From positions 1 through 36,124 of the forward strand of contig DASWQV010000023.1 in NCBI GenBank assembly GCA_036403515.1: DNA of 36,124 bases, given 5' to 3'. Within the stretch, counting starts at the first letter, position 1, and each line of letters starts with the position of its first letter. The DNA is from VRUE01 sp036403515. Its GTDB lineage: Bacteria; Actinomycetota; Thermoleophilia; Solirubrobacterales; 70-9. A program made the position numbers and the translations under genes. The notes beneath the pieces are model-generated. The model worked only from the letters and a program-made list of their open reading frames with translations. It did not search any database and had not been told where the DNA came from. Of this stretch, positions 16,612 through 25,866 are shown piece after piece.

Positions 16612-18501
16612 CTAGGCGGGAGCCGTCGTAGCGGCCCGCTCGGCCGCGGCGACGATGTGATCGGCGTCGATCCCCGCCGCCGCCAGCAGCGACTCCGGCG
16701 GTCCGCTGCCCGGCCTACCGGTCACCGCGAGTCGGCTCAAGCGCGTGGACGCGCCCGCCTCGGCGAGCACGCCGGCAACCGTCTCCCCGATGCCGCCCTC
16801 CGCCCAGTGATCCTCGACCGTGATCAGGCACTGCGTCTCCTCCGCGGCCTTGAGCACGGCGGCGGCGTCGACGGGCTTGACCGAGTAGAGGTCGATCACC
16901 CGACAGGTGATTCCCTTCCCGGAGAGCCTGTCGGCCGCGGTGAGGCATTCGCGCAGGGTAATGCCGGCGCCGATCAAGGTGATCGTGTCCTCGCCGCTCG
17001 AACGAACCGTGCGGCTGCCGCCGATCTCAAAGCTCTCCTCCGCCCCGTAGAGCACCGGCGTAGCCTCGCGCGTCGTGCGCATGTAGCTGACGCCGCGGTG
17101 CCGGCGCATCGCATCAAGCAACTGGACCGCCTGGTTGGCGTCGCTCGGGTAGAGCACGACGCTGTCGAAGACGGCGCGAAGCGAGGCGATGTCTTCGAGC
17201 GCCATCTGCGAGGGGCCATCGGCGCCGATCGAGACGCCGACATGGGAGCCGCAGAGCTTCAGATCGGCGTCGGAGATCGCCGCCATACGGACGAAGTCAT
17301 AGGCGCGGCTTAGGAAGGCGCCGAACGAGGAGGCGAAGGGCTTCCAGCCACGCGTCTGCATGCCCACGGCGGCGGCGACCATCTGCTGCTCGGCGATGTA
17401 CATCTCGAAGAAGCGATCCGGGTGCTTGGCGGCGAAGCGTTCGGCGTAGGTCGAGTTGCCGACCTCGCCGTCGAGGGCGACGACCTTCTCGTCGATCGAG
17501 CCAATCCAGGCGAGGGCGTCGCCGTAAGCAGCGCGGGTCGCGACCTTCTCGCCGACCTCATACGCGGGCTGCTCGACCGCTGCGCGCTCGATCTCAAATG
17601 GTTTCGGCGGTGGCGGTGGCTGGACCTCGACGCTGAGCGAGCGGATGCCGCCCAGCTCCTCGACCGCGGCATCGGGGTCGGCGATCGGCTTGCCGTGCTG
17701 GTTTTCCTGGTCCTCGACCGCGGCAACCCCGCGGCCCTTCTTCGTGCGGGCAAAGATCACCGCCGGGCGATCTGCCTGCTCGGCGCGCGCGTAGGCAGCG
17801 TCGATCGCCTCGATGTCGTGCCCGTCGATCTCCTGGACGTCCCAGTCGCAGGCGCTTGCGCGCGCCGCCAGCGAGGAGGTATCCCATCCATGCATCGTCG
17901 GGCCGCGCTGTCCGAGCCGGTTGACGTCGACGACGGCGATCAGGTTGGCGAGCCGCGCATGGCCCGCATGCTCAAAGGCCTCCCACATCGACCCCTCGGC
18001 CAGCTCGGAGTCGCCGCAGAGCGTCCAGACCCGCAGATCGGAGTGCTCGAGGCGGCCGGCGGCAAGCGCGATGCCGACCGAGATCGGCAGGCCCTGGCCA
18101 AGCGAGCCGGTGGCGACGTCGACCCAAGGAAGTTCGGGCGTCGGGTGGCCCTGCAGCCGCGAGCCGAACTCGCGGAAGCTGAGCAGCTCCTCATCGTCGA
18201 TCGCTCCCGCCGCCTTGTAGAGCGAATAGAGCAGCGGCGAAGCGTGGCCCTTGGAGAAAATCAGGTGGTCGTTGGCGGTGTTCTCGGGAGCGTCGAAGTC
18301 GTAGCGCAGGTATTTGCCGAAGAGCACCGCCATCAGGTCGGCGGCCGACATCGAAGAGGTCGGGTGCCCGGAGCCGGCCGCGGCGGCGGCGCGGACCGAG
18401 TCGACTCGAAGCTGCTGGGCCAGTTCGTGCACGGGCCGGGACAATATCGTTGCCAGGCGCCGCCTCCTCTGCTCCCACAAGAGCGCGTTCATCACACCCA
18501 T
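16612..18501 (-). CDS. tkt: Transketolase
   Basis: Transketolase moves two-carbon units in the pentose phosphate pathway with thiamine diphosphate. At 629 residues it belongs to the shorter class. N-terminal GSGHPTSSMSAADLMAVLF, SKGHASPLLYSLY and GHPTPELPWVDVATGSLGQG line the cofactor site. The ThDP motif is GDSELAEGSMWEAF...VDVNRLGQ, with GDS in place of GDG. The pyrimidine domain has FEMYIAEQQMVAAAVGMQ with its catalytic Glu; the C-terminal domain starts near RVIDLYSVKPVD. Start choice is uncertain. ATG 18501 lies 32 bases after nadA, but the first 23 residues look unconserved. GTG 18432, preceded on its strand by TATTGT and 8 bases, begins VHELAQQLRVDSVRAA and may be the real start. Confidence 0.92.
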   Translation of the reverse strand: MGVMNALLWEQRRRRLATILSRPVHELAQQLRVDSVRAAAAAGSGHPTSSMSAADLMAVLFGKYLRYDFDAPENTANDHLIFSKGHASPLLYSLYKAAGAIDDEELLSFREFGSRLQGHPTPELPWVDVATGSLGQGLPISVGIALAAGRLEHSDLRVWTLCGDSELAEGSMWEAFEHAGHARLANLIAVVDVNRLGQRGPTMHGWDTSSLAARASACDWDVQEIDGHDIEAIDAAYARAEQADRPAVIFARTKKGRGVAAVEDQENQHGKPIADPDAAVEELGGIRSLSVEVQPPPPPKPFEIERAAVEQPAYEVGEKVATRAAYGDALAWIGSIDEKVVALDGEVGNSTYAERFAAKHPDRFFEMYIAEQQMVAAAVGMQTRGWKPFASSFGAFLSRAYDFVRMAAISDADLKLCGSHVGVSIGADGPSQMALEDIASLRAVFDSVVLYPSDANQAVQLLDAMRRHRGVSYMRTTREATPVLYGAEESFEIGGSRTVRSSGEDTITLIGAGITLRECLTAADRLSGKGITCRVIDLYSVKPVDAAAVLKAAEETQCLITVEDHWAEGGIGETVAGVLAEAGASTRLSRLAVTGRPGSGPPESLLAAAGIDADHIVAAAERAATTAPA

Positions 18502-18533
18502 GTCTCGCGCCCGCGCTCGTGCGGCCGGAGGCC

Positions 18534-19565
18534 CTAGCCGATCGCGACCATGCGCTCGATCGGCAGCCGGGCCCGCGCGGCGATCTCCGCCGGCACGCTG
18601 ACCTCGAACTTCATCTCGAACAGGCTGTCGCGCAGCTTCGGCAGCGTGATCATCTTCATGTACTTGCAGAAGGCCATCCTGTTGGCCTCGACCAGATTCG
18701 CCTGTGGTGCTGCTTGCTGGAGCGGGTAGAGCATCCCGTTCTCGGTGGCGACGATGAAGCTGCCGTCAGGGTTCTTCCCGACGTGGTCGAGCATCCCCGA
18801 GGTGGAGAGCATGTGGACCCCCTCTGGATCGATGTCGCCGGCGGCGACGTACTCCATCGCCTGCGTGGCGCAACCGCACTCCGGGTGGATCAGCAACTCC
18901 GCCTCGGGATGTTCCGTCCGCGTCTGGGCGATGTCGCCGGGGCGGATGCCAGCGTGGACGTGGCACTCCCCGTCCCAGATGTGGAAGCGGCTGCGGCGCT
19001 CGGCGTCGTCGCGAATCCCGGTCTCACGCTCGACGAAGGCGCCGAGCCACATGTCCGGCCCAAAGAGGATCTCGGTGTCGGCGCCGTGCTCTGCCCAGAT
19101 GTGTTCGACCACCTTGACCGCGTTGGACGAGGTGCAGCAATAGTCGGTCTCGGCCTTGACCTCGGCCGAGGTGTTGACATACATGACGACGAGCGCGTCG
19201 GGGTGCTCAGCCTTCCAGGCGCGCAGTTGATCGGCGTCGATCGAGTCGGCGAGTGAGCAGCCGGCGTCGAGGTCGGGGATCAGCACGGTCTTCTCCGGCG
19301 AGAGGATCGAGGCGGTCTCGGCCATGAAGTGGACGCCGCAGAAGGCGATCGCGTCGGCGCCGGTTGCGGCGGCCTCGCGCGAGAGTCCCAGGGAGTCGCC
19401 CATGTGGTCGGCAACGTCCTGGACCTCAGGCAGCTGGTAATTGTGAGCGAGGATCACGGCGTTTCGCTCGGCGGCGAGCGCGCGAACCTCCTCGCTCAAC
19501 GTGCGGATCTCCTCCGACGAGAGGTCCGGCGCCATCGTAGGTTGGATCGTGGGCAACTCCTGCAT
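18534..19565 (-). CDS. nadA: Quinolinate synthase A
   Basis: NadA condenses iminoaspartate with dihydroxyacetone phosphate to quinolinate using a 4Fe-4S cluster. The 343-residue product has AVILAHNYQLPEVQDVADHMG (substrate His/Tyr), FCGVHFMAETASILSPEK, and three likely cluster ligands at conserved sites: Cys103 in AGCSLADSID, Cys201 in GECHVHAGI and Cys300 in AFCKYMKMITLPKLRDSL. VNTSAEVKAETDYCCTSSNAV and HPECGC are also typical. ATG 19565 is preceded by GGAAGG 4 bases upstream, so unlike several neighbours this gene has a ribosome-binding site. It leads a minus-strand unit with transketolase. Confidence 0.95.
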   Translation of the reverse strand: MQELPTIQPTMAPDLSSEEIRTLSEEVRALAAERNAVILAHNYQLPEVQDVADHMGDSLGLSREAAATGADAIAFCGVHFMAETASILSPEKTVLIPDLDAGCSLADSIDADQLRAWKAEHPDALVVMYVNTSAEVKAETDYCCTSSNAVKVVEHIWAEHGADTEILFGPDMWLGAFVERETGIRDDAERRSRFHIWDGECHVHAGIRPGDIAQTRTEHPEAELLIHPECGCATQAMEYVAAGDIDPEGVHMLSTSGMLDHVGKNPDGSFIVATENGMLYPLQQAAPQANLVEANRMAFCKYMKMITLPKLRDSLFEMKFEVSVPAEIAARARLPIERMVAIG

Positions 19566-19654
19566 GGAGCCTTCCGTTTCCGATGTTCGCTGGCACGGTC
19601 GGGCTGACCTGGAACCAGTCGAATGAACTTGAAACTAAGTCTAAGGGATCGGGC

Positions 19655-19755
19655 GGGTGGCTCGCGGGTCCTGTCGCGGCGGCCCTCCCCCATGTGCTCG
19701 GACGCCGCAAGCGGCGCCCTGCGCTATGGGGGACCCCGCCACCGCGCCACCCGCG
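19655..19755. repeat. Imperfect long inverted repeat between nadA and fpg-like gene
   Basis: In the 218-base divergent gap, TCCCCCAT (19686-19693) pairs with ATGGGGGA (19726-19733). GGGTGGC (19655-19661) pairs with GCCACCC (19746-19752), and further CGCGG/CCGCG stretches can pair between them. The centre holds a tight hairpin, CGCCGC-AA-GCGGCG (19703-19716). It resembles the perfect long repeats elsewhere in size, but the arms have decayed. Confidence 0.5.
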
Positions 19756-19783
19756 CGAGTGGCCGAGGCGGCAGACTTGTTCT

Positions 19784-20629
19784 ATGCCCGAGTTGCCTGA
19801 GGTTGAGATCGCTGCGCGGCGGCTGAACACTGCTTTGGTTGGAGCTTCTGTCGAATCGGTGGTTGCGCCGGGGATGAACGTTATGAAGACCTTTGATCCG
19901 CCCCTGGAAGAGCTCGTTGGCCGGGAGGTGAGTGGCGTGAGGAGGATCGGGAAGATGCCCGTTGTCGAGTTTGGGGATCTGGCCTTGTTGATCCACCTGA
20001 TGTCGGCGGGGCGGCTGCGGCTGTTCGACAAGCAGGCTTCCTTGAAAGATCGGGCCTCGCGGGTGCTGGTGCGGCTCGAGGATGGGCGGGAGCTGCGGCT
20101 GAGGGAGTTTGGGACGAAGCAGCGGGCCTGGGCGAAGCTTCTCGCAGCGGACGCTGTGGCCGAAGACGAGATGGTCGCTCGCCTCGGCCCGGAAGCCTGG
20201 CCCCCTCCGTCACTCGAGACATTCACTGAGCTGATCGACCAGCCGCGGCACCTGCACCCCCTGCTTCGCCACCAAGGGGACATCGCCGGCATCGGGCGGA
20301 CATGGGTCGACGAGATCCTCTGGGAGGCGAAGCTCTCTCCCTTCAAAAAGGGCTCTGAGCTGAACGAGGAGGAGATCGAGCACCTTCACGCTGCGCTGCA
20401 CGTCCTCGGCAACGCGATCGATTACTACGAGGAGACGATCGGAGAGCACCTCCCGGACAAGGCGCCGATGCCACTGAAGGTCCACAAGCAAGAGGGCCAG
20501 CCTTGCCCACGCTGCGGCACGACCATCGAGGCAGTCTTCTTCTCCGAACGCCAGACGAACTACTGCCCGAAGGAGCAGACCGGCGGGCGGGTGCTCAAGG
20601 ACCGCCGCCTGTCGCGCTTGCTCAAGTGA
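19784..20629 (+). CDS. Fpg/Nei-family DNA glycosylase, atypical
   Basis: These enzymes excise oxidised bases and cut the backbone using the N-terminal proline. ATG 19784 is fixed by MPELPEVE: Pro2 and Glu3 are catalytic and must follow the initiator, so the longer frame from 19583 is rejected. The 281-residue product has the beta-sandwich domain, Lys in RRIGKMPVVEF and IHLMSAGRLRLF in place of the common HLGM(S/T)GRL. The helix-2turn-helix region reads DIAGIGRTWVDEILWEAKLSP, with Arg where Fpg/Nei usually have Asn (GIGN). The C-terminal zinc finger is Cys241-x2-Cys244 then Cys261-x2-Glu264, the fourth Cys being replaced. Core catalytic residues stand, so activity is likely, but substrate choice may differ from classic Fpg. 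Confidence 0.88.
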   Translation: MPELPEVEIAARRLNTALVGASVESVVAPGMNVMKTFDPPLEELVGREVSGVRRIGKMPVVEFGDLALLIHLMSAGRLRLFDKQASLKDRASRVLVRLEDGRELRLREFGTKQRAWAKLLAADAVAEDEMVARLGPEAWPPPSLETFTELIDQPRHLHPLLRHQGDIAGIGRTWVDEILWEAKLSPFKKGSELNEEEIEHLHAALHVLGNAIDYYEETIGEHLPDKAPMPLKVHKQEGQPCPRCGTTIEAVFFSERQTNYCPKEQTGGRVLKDRRLSRLLK

Positions 20630-20650
20630 GCCTGCCCCGAAAAGCGACGC

Positions 20651-20718
20651 CTTATCTTGATAAGCACCAAGGCGTACCCTAAGGTTTCCTGTTCGGCTGG
20701 CTTAGGGGCAAGGAGAGG
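20651..20718 (+). promoter_or_regulatory. Promoter and ribosome-binding site of the secreted-protein operon
   Basis: CTTATC-TT-GATAAG at 20651-20664 is an operator-like dyad. TACCCT at 20675-20680 fits a -10 (TANNNT); TTGATA inside the dyad resembles a -35 but is only 12 bases away. AGGAGAGG at 20711-20718 is a strong Shine-Dalgarno 4 bases before TTG 20723, which decides that start. Confidence 0.45.
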
Positions 20719-20722
20719 TCGT

Positions 20723-23053
20723 TTGGGGCATCTACTGGGGAAGGCAGCGCTGGCTGCCTGGGCGGTGATTCTGCTGATACCGGCTGTCGCGCTCGCGGCG
20801 GGGCCGCCGCAGGTAAATGCCTCCTGGGTAACCGAAGTAACGGCAACGGGAGCCAAGCTTCGCGCCGAAATCAATCCCAACGGATTCAGCACGACCTACC
20901 GGTTCCAATACATCTCCGATTCCGCTTACCGGGCTAACCAGGAAGCGCTCCCGCCGCGCGACGCCTTTACCGGCGCCGCCCAGGTCCCGCCGGGCAAAGA
21001 AGCCGGCATCGGCTCGGGCACGACTCCCCTGGCGGTGGTCCAATCGGTCGGCTCGCTCACTCCCGCGACCACCTACCACTACCGGCCGATTGCGACAAAC
21101 GCTGCCGGCCCTCCGGTGGTCGGGCCCGCGCACGTCTTCACCACCCAGGAAACCTCCCTGGTCTTTCGGCTGCCCGACAACCGAGGCTGGGAGCTGGTCT
21201 CGCCGGTCGACAAGAACGGCGGCGCAATCGCCGCTCCGGAAGCGATCTTCGGCGGTGGGGACATCCAGGCGGCGGCTGTGGCTGCCGGCGAAAACGCCCC
21301 CTCGATCACCTACGGCTCCGCCACCTCCTTCGGCGAAGCCGCCGGCGCACCGCCAGCCAGCCAGTACGCGTCGCGGCGCACCGCCTCGGGTTGGCTCACC
21401 TCGAATATCTCGACGCCGCTCGACTCCGCTGCTTACGGCGACCACCCCGACGGCGCTCCCTATCGCCTCTTCTCGACCGACCTCTCGCGGGCCCTGCTCT
21501 TCGGCGGGCTCGCCTGTCGGGGCGGGCTCGAAGGCTGCCCGGCTGCCAACCAGCCCCTGCCGGGGACCGGCGCCCCGCCGGGCTACATGGCCTATTACAT
21601 GCGCGACAACACGAGCGGCGCCCTCTCCTCGCTGCTCGATGCCGCGGACGTCGCCCATAGCTCCGTCGCGGCGCAGTCCTTCGAAGTGGCCTTTGCCGCC
21701 GCCAGCCCCGACCTCTCTCACGTCGTCCTGTCCAGCTGTGCGGCGCTGACCGCGAACGCGACCGAAATCCCTGGCAGTCCGGGAAGTTGCAACTCGGCAG
21801 CCACCAATCTCTATGAGTGGTCCGCGAGTGGGCTGCAACTGGTCAATCTTTTGCCCGGCGCCAGCAGCGGCACTCCCGGCGCCGCGATCGCCGCTCCGAG
21901 CGGCGCCGTCTCGGGGGACGGTTCGCGGGTCTACTGGACGCAGGGGGGCAACCTCTACCTGCGCGAAGGCGCCCAGACGGTCTGGGTCGACGAAAGCCAG
22001 GGAGGAGGGGGTGTCTTTCAGACGGCGACACCGGACGGCTCGATCGCCTTCTTCACCAAGGCGGGCCACCTCTATCGCTTTTCGGCTGCGACGAAAGCGG
22101 CTGTCGACATCACGCCGGCCGGCGGCGTGATCGGCGTGCTCGGGGCTTCCGCCGATGGCAGCCACCTCTACTACCAGGACGGCGATGGCCTCGAGCACTG
22201 GAGCTCGGGCGCGGTCCTCACCGTCGCCCCGGGGGCCGCGGTCGCCGCGAAAAGCGACTACCCGCCCGCCACCGGCACCTCCCGGGTGAGTGCCGACGGT
22301 TTGCATCTCGCCTTTCTCTCGAGCGCCGAACTGACCGGCTATGACAACACCGATGCCGCGACCAAACTGCCGGATTCCGAGCTCTACATCTACGGCCCCC
22401 CGCCCGCAGGGGGCCCGGCAGCGCTCGCTTGCGCTTCCTGCAATCCGACCGGCGAACGCCCCGACGGCCCTTCGACGATCCCTGGCGATGCCGCCAACGG
22501 CAGCACCCACGCGTACAAGCCGCGGGTGCTTTCCGGCGACGGCAGTCGCCTCTTCTTCGACTCCGCGGATGAGCTGGTCGTCCAGGACACCAACTCACAT
22601 CCCGACGTCTACGAGTGGGAGGCGCCGGGGGCGGGGACCTGTTCGCGCCCTTCCGGATGCGTCGACCTGATCTCCAGCGGTCGGGGCACGGGTGGGGCCT
22701 CATTCCTCGACGCAACGGCCGACGGGTCGGACATCTTCTTCATCACCAGTGAGTCGCTGGTCCGCTCCGACCCCAGGGGCTCGGTCGACGCGTACGACGC
22801 CAGGGTGAACGGCGGCTTTGTCGATCCGCCCGAACCGATCCCGTGCCTTGGCGACAGCTGCCAGAGCCTGCCCGGCGAACCCGATGACCCAACCCCCGGC
22901 ACGCTGGTTCCAAACTCCGGCAACCCACCGCTGCGCTTCTTCGGCCCAAAAGCAAAACGGAAACACCTCAAACTCCACAAGCACCGGCGCCACCATCGCA
23001 AAAGGTCGCACGAGCGCGGCGGCCGCTCTAGCGCTGGAGGCTCCGGCCGATGA
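20723..23053 (+). CDS. Secreted FN3-like plus beta-propeller repeat protein, function unknown
   Basis: I take TTG 20723 as the start because AGGAGAGG precedes it and the product then opens directly with a signal peptide (MGHLLGKAALAAWAVILLIP, cut near residue 26). An in-frame TTG at 20657 would bury it. The 776-residue protein has an N-terminal fibronectin-III-like region (about 28-135; SLTPATTYHYRPIATNAAG). At least six propeller-type repeats follow, with cores such as SGDGSRVYWTQGGNLYL, TPDGSIAFFTKAGHLYRF, SADGLHLAFLSSAEL, SGDGSRLFFDSADELV and TADGSDIFFITSESLV. CASCN and CLGDSC cysteine pairs and a Lys/Arg/His-rich tail end the chain. Such propellers usually bind ligands or proteins; no enzyme motif is seen. 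ATGA overlaps the next gene. Confidence 0.82.
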   Translation: MGHLLGKAALAAWAVILLIPAVALAAGPPQVNASWVTEVTATGAKLRAEINPNGFSTTYRFQYISDSAYRANQEALPPRDAFTGAAQVPPGKEAGIGSGTTPLAVVQSVGSLTPATTYHYRPIATNAAGPPVVGPAHVFTTQETSLVFRLPDNRGWELVSPVDKNGGAIAAPEAIFGGGDIQAAAVAAGENAPSITYGSATSFGEAAGAPPASQYASRRTASGWLTSNISTPLDSAAYGDHPDGAPYRLFSTDLSRALLFGGLACRGGLEGCPAANQPLPGTGAPPGYMAYYMRDNTSGALSSLLDAADVAHSSVAAQSFEVAFAAASPDLSHVVLSSCAALTANATEIPGSPGSCNSAATNLYEWSASGLQLVNLLPGASSGTPGAAIAAPSGAVSGDGSRVYWTQGGNLYLREGAQTVWVDESQGGGGVFQTATPDGSIAFFTKAGHLYRFSAATKAAVDITPAGGVIGVLGASADGSHLYYQDGDGLEHWSSGAVLTVAPGAAVAAKSDYPPATGTSRVSADGLHLAFLSSAELTGYDNTDAATKLPDSELYIYGPPPAGGPAALACASCNPTGERPDGPSTIPGDAANGSTHAYKPRVLSGDGSRLFFDSADELVVQDTNSHPDVYEWEAPGAGTCSRPSGCVDLISSGRGTGGASFLDATADGSDIFFITSESLVRSDPRGSVDAYDARVNGGFVDPPEPIPCLGDSCQSLPGEPDDPTPGTLVPNSGNPPLRFFGPKAKRKHLKLHKHRRHHRKRSHERGGRSSAGGSGR

Positions 23054-25866
23054 GGGGTTGGATCGGCGTCGCCGCGATCTTCGTCGCGCTGCTCGTCCCT
23101 GCCTCCGCGGGCGCCTTTGCCTTCCTGCCCGGGTCCGAAGGATTCGAGGCGAACGTCTACGAAGGCGGTGAAACCACCGCCACCCAGGCCGGATCGCATC
23201 CGGCTTCGGTGAGCTTCGGCGTCAACTTCGCGCTCGAAGGGAGCGGGCCTTTCAGCCAGGGCGACCTGAGAAATCTCAGCATCGAAATGCCACCGGGATT
23301 GATCGAAAGGCCGACAGCGGTGCCGGAATGCAGCAGCGAGGACTTTCATACGCCGCGCGAATCGCCGTGGGAAGAAAGCCTTTCGGGCGAGAGCTGCCAG
23401 GACAAGGCCCAGGTCGGGATCGTCACCGTGCGCTCTGCGCGCGAAGGTGGCAGCACGCGCACGTTCGGCCTCTTCAACCTCTCGCCCCCGCCGGGCGCAC
23501 CATCGGAGCTCGGCTTCAACCCTTACGGCAACCCGGTCGTCCTCGTGCCCTCGATTCGCCAGGCCGACGGCGAATACGGGATCAACCTGGAAGCGAGAAA
23601 CGTCACCCAGCTGCTCGACATCACCGGCCTCACGGTGACGATCTGGGGCGTGCCGTGGTCGGTCATCCACAACGGTCAAAGAGGCAACTGCCTGAAAGAG
23701 AACGAACCGTCCTTCGGTTGGGCGAAATGCTCGGTTGGCCCTCCGTTCGAATCCGAACACGCGCCACGCGCATATCTCACCTTGCCGACCTCGTGCGAAG
23801 CCGGCCTCTCCTTCAAGGCCGTCGCCGAAGCGTGGCAGCAGCCGGGCAAGCTGCCACCGCGCACCTCCGTCGCCACGCCACCCCTGGGAGGCTGCTCGAA
23901 ACTCGAGTTCGATCCGCGGGCGGAAGCCCAGCTGAGCGACCCGAAAGCCTCCTCGCCCTCGGGGTACGCGTTCGACATCCTGGTCGATACGCATGGCGTC
24001 ACGGACCCCGACATCCTCGCCCCGACGCCGGTGCGCAAGGCGGTTGTCAGCCTGCCCGAAGGTGTGACGATCAACCCCTCGGTGGGCGCGGGGTTGGGCG
24101 TCTGCACGCTGGCTCAGTACGGCGCCGAGACGCCTCTCTCGCCGCCGGGCGCCGGCTGCCCCAACGAATCGAAAATCGGCGACTTCCGGGTCACCAGCCC
24201 GATCATCTCCGGCGCGATCGACGGCTCCATCTTTCTCGCGGCGCCACACGAGAATCCCTTCGGCGGCCTGCTGGCGATCTATCTGGTTGCCAAGTCGATT
24301 GATCGCGGCATCCTCGTCAAGGTCGCCGGCAAGCTCGACGCCGATCCGGCAAGCGGCCGCCTCACCGCGACCTTCGACAACCTCCCGCAGTTGCCGTACT
24401 CGGATCTGCGGATCCACTTCCGGGAAGGCCAGCGCAGCCCGCTGGCGACTCCCGCGGCCTGCGGAACCGTTCAGACCGATGCCTCGTTCACCCCATGGCG
24501 CGATCCGGGCCTCGTGCAGCGCCAGTCGCTGCCCGCCACGATCACCTCGGGGGTCGGCGGGGGTCCCTGCCCGGCGGGCCTGGCGCCCTTCGCCCCACAG
24601 GCAAAAGGGGGCACGCTCAACTCCCGCGCCGGGGCCTACTCACCTTTCTACCTGCACCTGACGCGCCGGGTCACCGAACAGGAGATCGTCTCCTACTCCG
24701 CCCAGTTGCCTCCTGGGCTGCTCGGCAGGATCGCCGGCGTCCCGTATTGCCCCGACGCGGCGATCGAGGCGGCGCGAGCGAACAGCGGCGTCGCCGAGCG
24801 CGACCATCCGTCCTGCCCCGCCGCGAGCTTGATCGGCCACACCTACTCGGGCTACGGGGTGGGCTCGGTGCTGGCCTACGCGCCCGGCAACCTCTATCTC
24901 GCCGGTCCCTACCGCGGCTCGTCCTTCTCCGTGGTCGCGATCGACTCGGCACTGGTCGGTCCATTCGACCTCGGGGTTGTGATCGTGCGCTCGGCGATTC
25001 GGATCGACCCGCAGACCACCCAAGCGTCGATCGACGCCACCGGCACCGATCCGATCCCGCACATCATCGACGGCATCCCGATCCACCTGCGCGACATTCG
25101 CGCCTCCATCGACCGGCCCAACTTCACCCTCAACCCAACCAGCTGCGCGCCCTTTGCCGTGGCCTCGGCTCTCAACGGCGCCGGCCAGCGCTACGCCGAC
25201 CGCTCCGACGACACGCTGGCCGTGGCAACCGCGCCATTTCAGGCCTTCGATTGCTCCTCACTCGGCTTCCGGCCGCGCATCGGGCTCCAGCTCAAGGGGG
25301 GCACCAGGCGCGGTCAGCACCCGTCGCTTCGGGTCGTGGTCAGGCCAAGGCCCGGCGACGCCAACATCGCCTCCTCGCAGGTCACGCTGCCGCCCTCGAT
25401 CTTCCTCGACCAGGGGCACATCGACACGATCTGCTCCAAAGTCCAGTTTGCCGCGGACCGCTGTCCTCCTGGGTCGGTCTACGGGCACGTCCGCGCCTTC
25501 ACGCCGCTGCTCGAAGCGCCGATGGAAGGCCCCGCCTACCTACGCTCCTCCGAACACAAACTGCCCGACCTGGTCTTTGCCCTGCGCGGCCACGGCATCG
25601 AGGTCAACGTCGCCGGCCGGATCGATTCCTTCCGCGGCGGCATCCGCGGCACCTTCCCGACGATCCCGGATGCGCCGGTGACCAAGTTCGTGCTGAAGCT
25701 GAAGGCCGGGGCGCGGGGCGTCCTCGTCAACGCGGAAAACCTCTGCCGGGGGCGGCAGCTCGCACGGGCTCGCTTTGTCGGACACTCCAACAGGGGCTGG
25801 CGACTGCATCCTGAGCTGAAGGCAAAATGCACGAAGAAAAAGACCAAGGAGCGGGGAAAGAGATGA
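23050..25866 (+). CDS. Large secreted protein with four diverged copies of a Cys-containing module, function unknown
   Basis: A 938-residue exported protein: signal peptide MRGWIGVAAIFVALLVPASAG, then mostly beta-predicted sequence. I see four related modules at about residues 70-315, 329-483, 543-707 and 772-899. Each opens with a strand ending LPPG or similar (MPPGL, LPEGV, LPPGL, LPPSI), then a Cys. A second Cys lies 15-27 residues on, before a small-residue/Gly turn (SCQDKAQVG, GCPNESKIG, SCPAASLIG, RCPPGSVYG). Modules 2-4 continue with a GxxYLA-like strand; a closing Cys is clear in copies 2-4 (AACG, TSCAP, ENLC). The C-terminal tail is Lys-rich. No catalytic motif is recognised. ATGA overlaps join it to both neighbours. 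Confidence 0.8.
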   Translation: MRGWIGVAAIFVALLVPASAGAFAFLPGSEGFEANVYEGGETTATQAGSHPASVSFGVNFALEGSGPFSQGDLRNLSIEMPPGLIERPTAVPECSSEDFHTPRESPWEESLSGESCQDKAQVGIVTVRSAREGGSTRTFGLFNLSPPPGAPSELGFNPYGNPVVLVPSIRQADGEYGINLEARNVTQLLDITGLTVTIWGVPWSVIHNGQRGNCLKENEPSFGWAKCSVGPPFESEHAPRAYLTLPTSCEAGLSFKAVAEAWQQPGKLPPRTSVATPPLGGCSKLEFDPRAEAQLSDPKASSPSGYAFDILVDTHGVTDPDILAPTPVRKAVVSLPEGVTINPSVGAGLGVCTLAQYGAETPLSPPGAGCPNESKIGDFRVTSPIISGAIDGSIFLAAPHENPFGGLLAIYLVAKSIDRGILVKVAGKLDADPASGRLTATFDNLPQLPYSDLRIHFREGQRSPLATPAACGTVQTDASFTPWRDPGLVQRQSLPATITSGVGGGPCPAGLAPFAPQAKGGTLNSRAGAYSPFYLHLTRRVTEQEIVSYSAQLPPGLLGRIAGVPYCPDAAIEAARANSGVAERDHPSCPAASLIGHTYSGYGVGSVLAYAPGNLYLAGPYRGSSFSVVAIDSALVGPFDLGVVIVRSAIRIDPQTTQASIDATGTDPIPHIIDGIPIHLRDIRASIDRPNFTLNPTSCAPFAVASALNGAGQRYADRSDDTLAVATAPFQAFDCSSLGFRPRIGLQLKGGTRRGQHPSLRVVVRPRPGDANIASSQVTLPPSIFLDQGHIDTICSKVQFAADRCPPGSVYGHVRAFTPLLEAPMEGPAYLRSSEHKLPDLVFALRGHGIEVNVAGRIDSFRGGIRGTFPTIPDAPVTKFVLKLKAGARGVLVNAENLCRGRQLARARFVGHSNRGWRLHPELKAKCTKKKTKERGKR

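Noticed and set aside
19583..19783. N-terminal extension of the Fpg-like protein
   Set aside because: Catalysis requires Pro directly after the initiator Met, which fixes the start at 19784.
20732..22510. Long open frame antisense to the first secreted protein, and similar ones at 22609-24417 and 26316-27332
   Set aside because: High-GC shadow frames; Arg/Gly/Asp-rich without domain pattern, while the plus-strand frames have signal peptides, repeats and linked starts.
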